7,194 nucleotides of DNA from an uncultured Oceanobacillus sp. (GTDB taxonomy: Bacteria; Bacillota; Bacilli; Bacillales; Amphibacillaceae): assembly GCA_938004015.1 (NCBI GenBank), contig CALKWU010000135.1, forward strand, positions 1 to 7,194, written 5' to 3'. Shown one piece after another: positions 6,323 through 7,194 of this stretch. Below the pieces are notes generated by a model. That model saw nothing but the letters and a program-made list of their open reading frames with translations, was not told where the DNA came from and did not search any database. Position 1 is the first letter of the stretch; the number at the start of each line of letters is the position of its first letter. A program made the position numbers and the translations under genes.

Positions 6323-7194
6323 ATGCAAAAGCAAAACGAACAGCATACGGAAGAAAATCGGGAAAAAGTCATCGTCGCACAGGATGTCGGTGTGTATTTT
6401 GAGGACGGTTCCTATCGCGATGACTTGAAATCCCGTGCTTTCCGGATGCTGAAAGGCGAAATGAAAAAGAAGAAGAATGAAAAAGTCTGGCCGCTTACCG
6501 AAATTGACTTCACCGGCTTTCAAGGGGAAATCCTCGGCATCATCGGCAGAAATGGTGCCGGGAAAACGACCCTAAGCAAAATCATAGCCGGAATACTGAG
6601 GCAAGATAAAGGGACGATGCATGTCAACGGGAAAGTGACGGCCCTCTTCTCGTTCGGAATGGGCTTCAATAAAGAGTTGACCGGAAGAGAAAACATTTAT
6701 TTGAACGGGATGATGCTCGGCATCGATAAAGATCTTATCGACAAGTATATAGAAGATATCAAAGAATTTGCTGATATCGGCGAGTTCATCGACCAACCGA
6801 TGAAATATTATTCGAGCGGGATGAAAGCCCGGCTCGGTTTCAGCGTGGCGAGCCATTTGGAACCGGAAGTACTCATTTTGGATGAAGCGCTGAACACCGG
6901 GGATGCCCGTTTCAGCAGAAAAGCGGCGGAAAAAATGAAAGAACTCGTCCAGCAGGCGAAAATGGTGATCATCGTCACCCATAGTCTCCGTTTTGCACAA
7001 AGGAACTGTGATCGCCTCATTTGGATCGACAAAGGAAAAGTACGGGAAGACGGCGATCCGAAAGAAGTCATCGCCAAGTACCGGGTAACGGTTCCTCCAC
7101 CGAAAAAAAGGAAACAGAGCCTCGAATTGAAAAAAACGGAAGCTGATGTGAAGGACCGCACCGTCGTCAAGGCGGAAAATGTCGGGGTTTCCTT
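6323..7194 (+). CDS. ABC transporter ATPase for polysaccharide/teichoic-acid export (TagH/Wzt-like), 3' end outside window, probable tandem ATPase
   Basis: ATG 6323 follows GAGGG (6311-6315) by seven bases. The frame stays open to the right edge, giving 290 whole codons. Seen: Walker A GRNGAGKTT (75-83); the TagH/Wzt-type segment FGMGFNKELTGRENIYLNGM (111-130); the signature SSGMKAR (164-170); Walker B VLILDEAL (183-190) with Asp187 and Glu188; GDARF (193-197) in the D-loop region; and the switch histidine His220. All key residues of an active nucleotide-binding domain are present. It should power the permease encoded just upstream. After residue 255 a basic, proline-rich linker (PPPKKRKQ, 258-265) leads to VVKAENVGVS (281-290). 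This closely repeats the domain's own opening VIVAQDVGVYF (16-26). A second ATPase module may therefore start here, instead of the SH3-like or carbohydrate-binding tail known in TagH and Wzt. The remainder is not visible. Confidence 0.92.
   Translation, partial: MQKQNEQHTEENREKVIVAQDVGVYFEDGSYRDDLKSRAFRMLKGEMKKKKNEKVWPLTEIDFTGFQGEILGIIGRNGAGKTTLSKIIAGILRQDKGTMHVNGKVTALFSFGMGFNKELTGRENIYLNGMMLGIDKDLIDKYIEDIKEFADIGEFIDQPMKYYSSGMKARLGFSVASHLEPEVLILDEALNTGDARFSRKAAEKMKELVQQAKMVIIVTHSLRFAQRNCDRLIWIDKGKVREDGDPKEVIAKYRVTVPPPKKRKQSLELKKTEADVKDRTVVKAENVGVS

Overview
The window looks like a chromosomal stretch from a Bacillota species, most likely Bacillaceae or Planococcaceae. The signs are purine-rich Shine-Dalgarno sites (AGGAG, AAGGAAGG, AGGCGGTG), GTG/ATG starts, extended -10 promoters, rho-independent terminators and proteins of the TagG/TagH and TuaG type. 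It carries a cell-surface polysaccharide locus. I see no rRNA, tRNA, CRISPR array, intact insertion sequence or phage gene.

Layout: (1) 1-326, the 3' end of a gene for a leucine-heptad coiled-coil protein, closed by a strong terminator at 382-420. (2) 327-662, an AT-rich non-coding gap with a central hairpin (480-517) and inverted TGGGACAAAA copies at its edges; the right-hand copies form a terminator for the next gene. (3) 663-1976, minus strand, a nucleotide-sugar dehydrogenase of the UDP-N-acetylhexosamine (WbpO/TviB) type with its own promoter. (4) 1977-2399, a divergent control region with a promoter for the dehydrogenase, two candidate promoters for the rightward operon and a possible 17-codon leader ORF. 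(5) 2400-7194, a tightly packed plus-strand operon: two GT4-type glycosyltransferases, one TuaG-like GT2 glycosyltransferase, an ABC-2 permease (TagG/Wzm type) and an ABC ATPase (TagH/Wzt type) that runs off the right edge.

How the genes fit together (inference): the dehydrogenase would supply a UDP-HexNAc-uronic acid, the three glycosyltransferases would build a lipid-linked glycan on the cytoplasmic face, and the two-component ABC transporter would move it across the membrane. The product would be a teichuronic-acid-like or other secondary cell-wall polymer. The sugar composition cannot be read from the window.

The most unusual point is at the right edge. The ATPase appears to begin a second ATPase module about 265 residues after the first, which suggests a tandem two-domain ATPase rather than the usual single domain plus a C-terminal accessory domain. 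Otherwise this is a fairly ordinary surface-glycan region, and I found no convincing new biological system.
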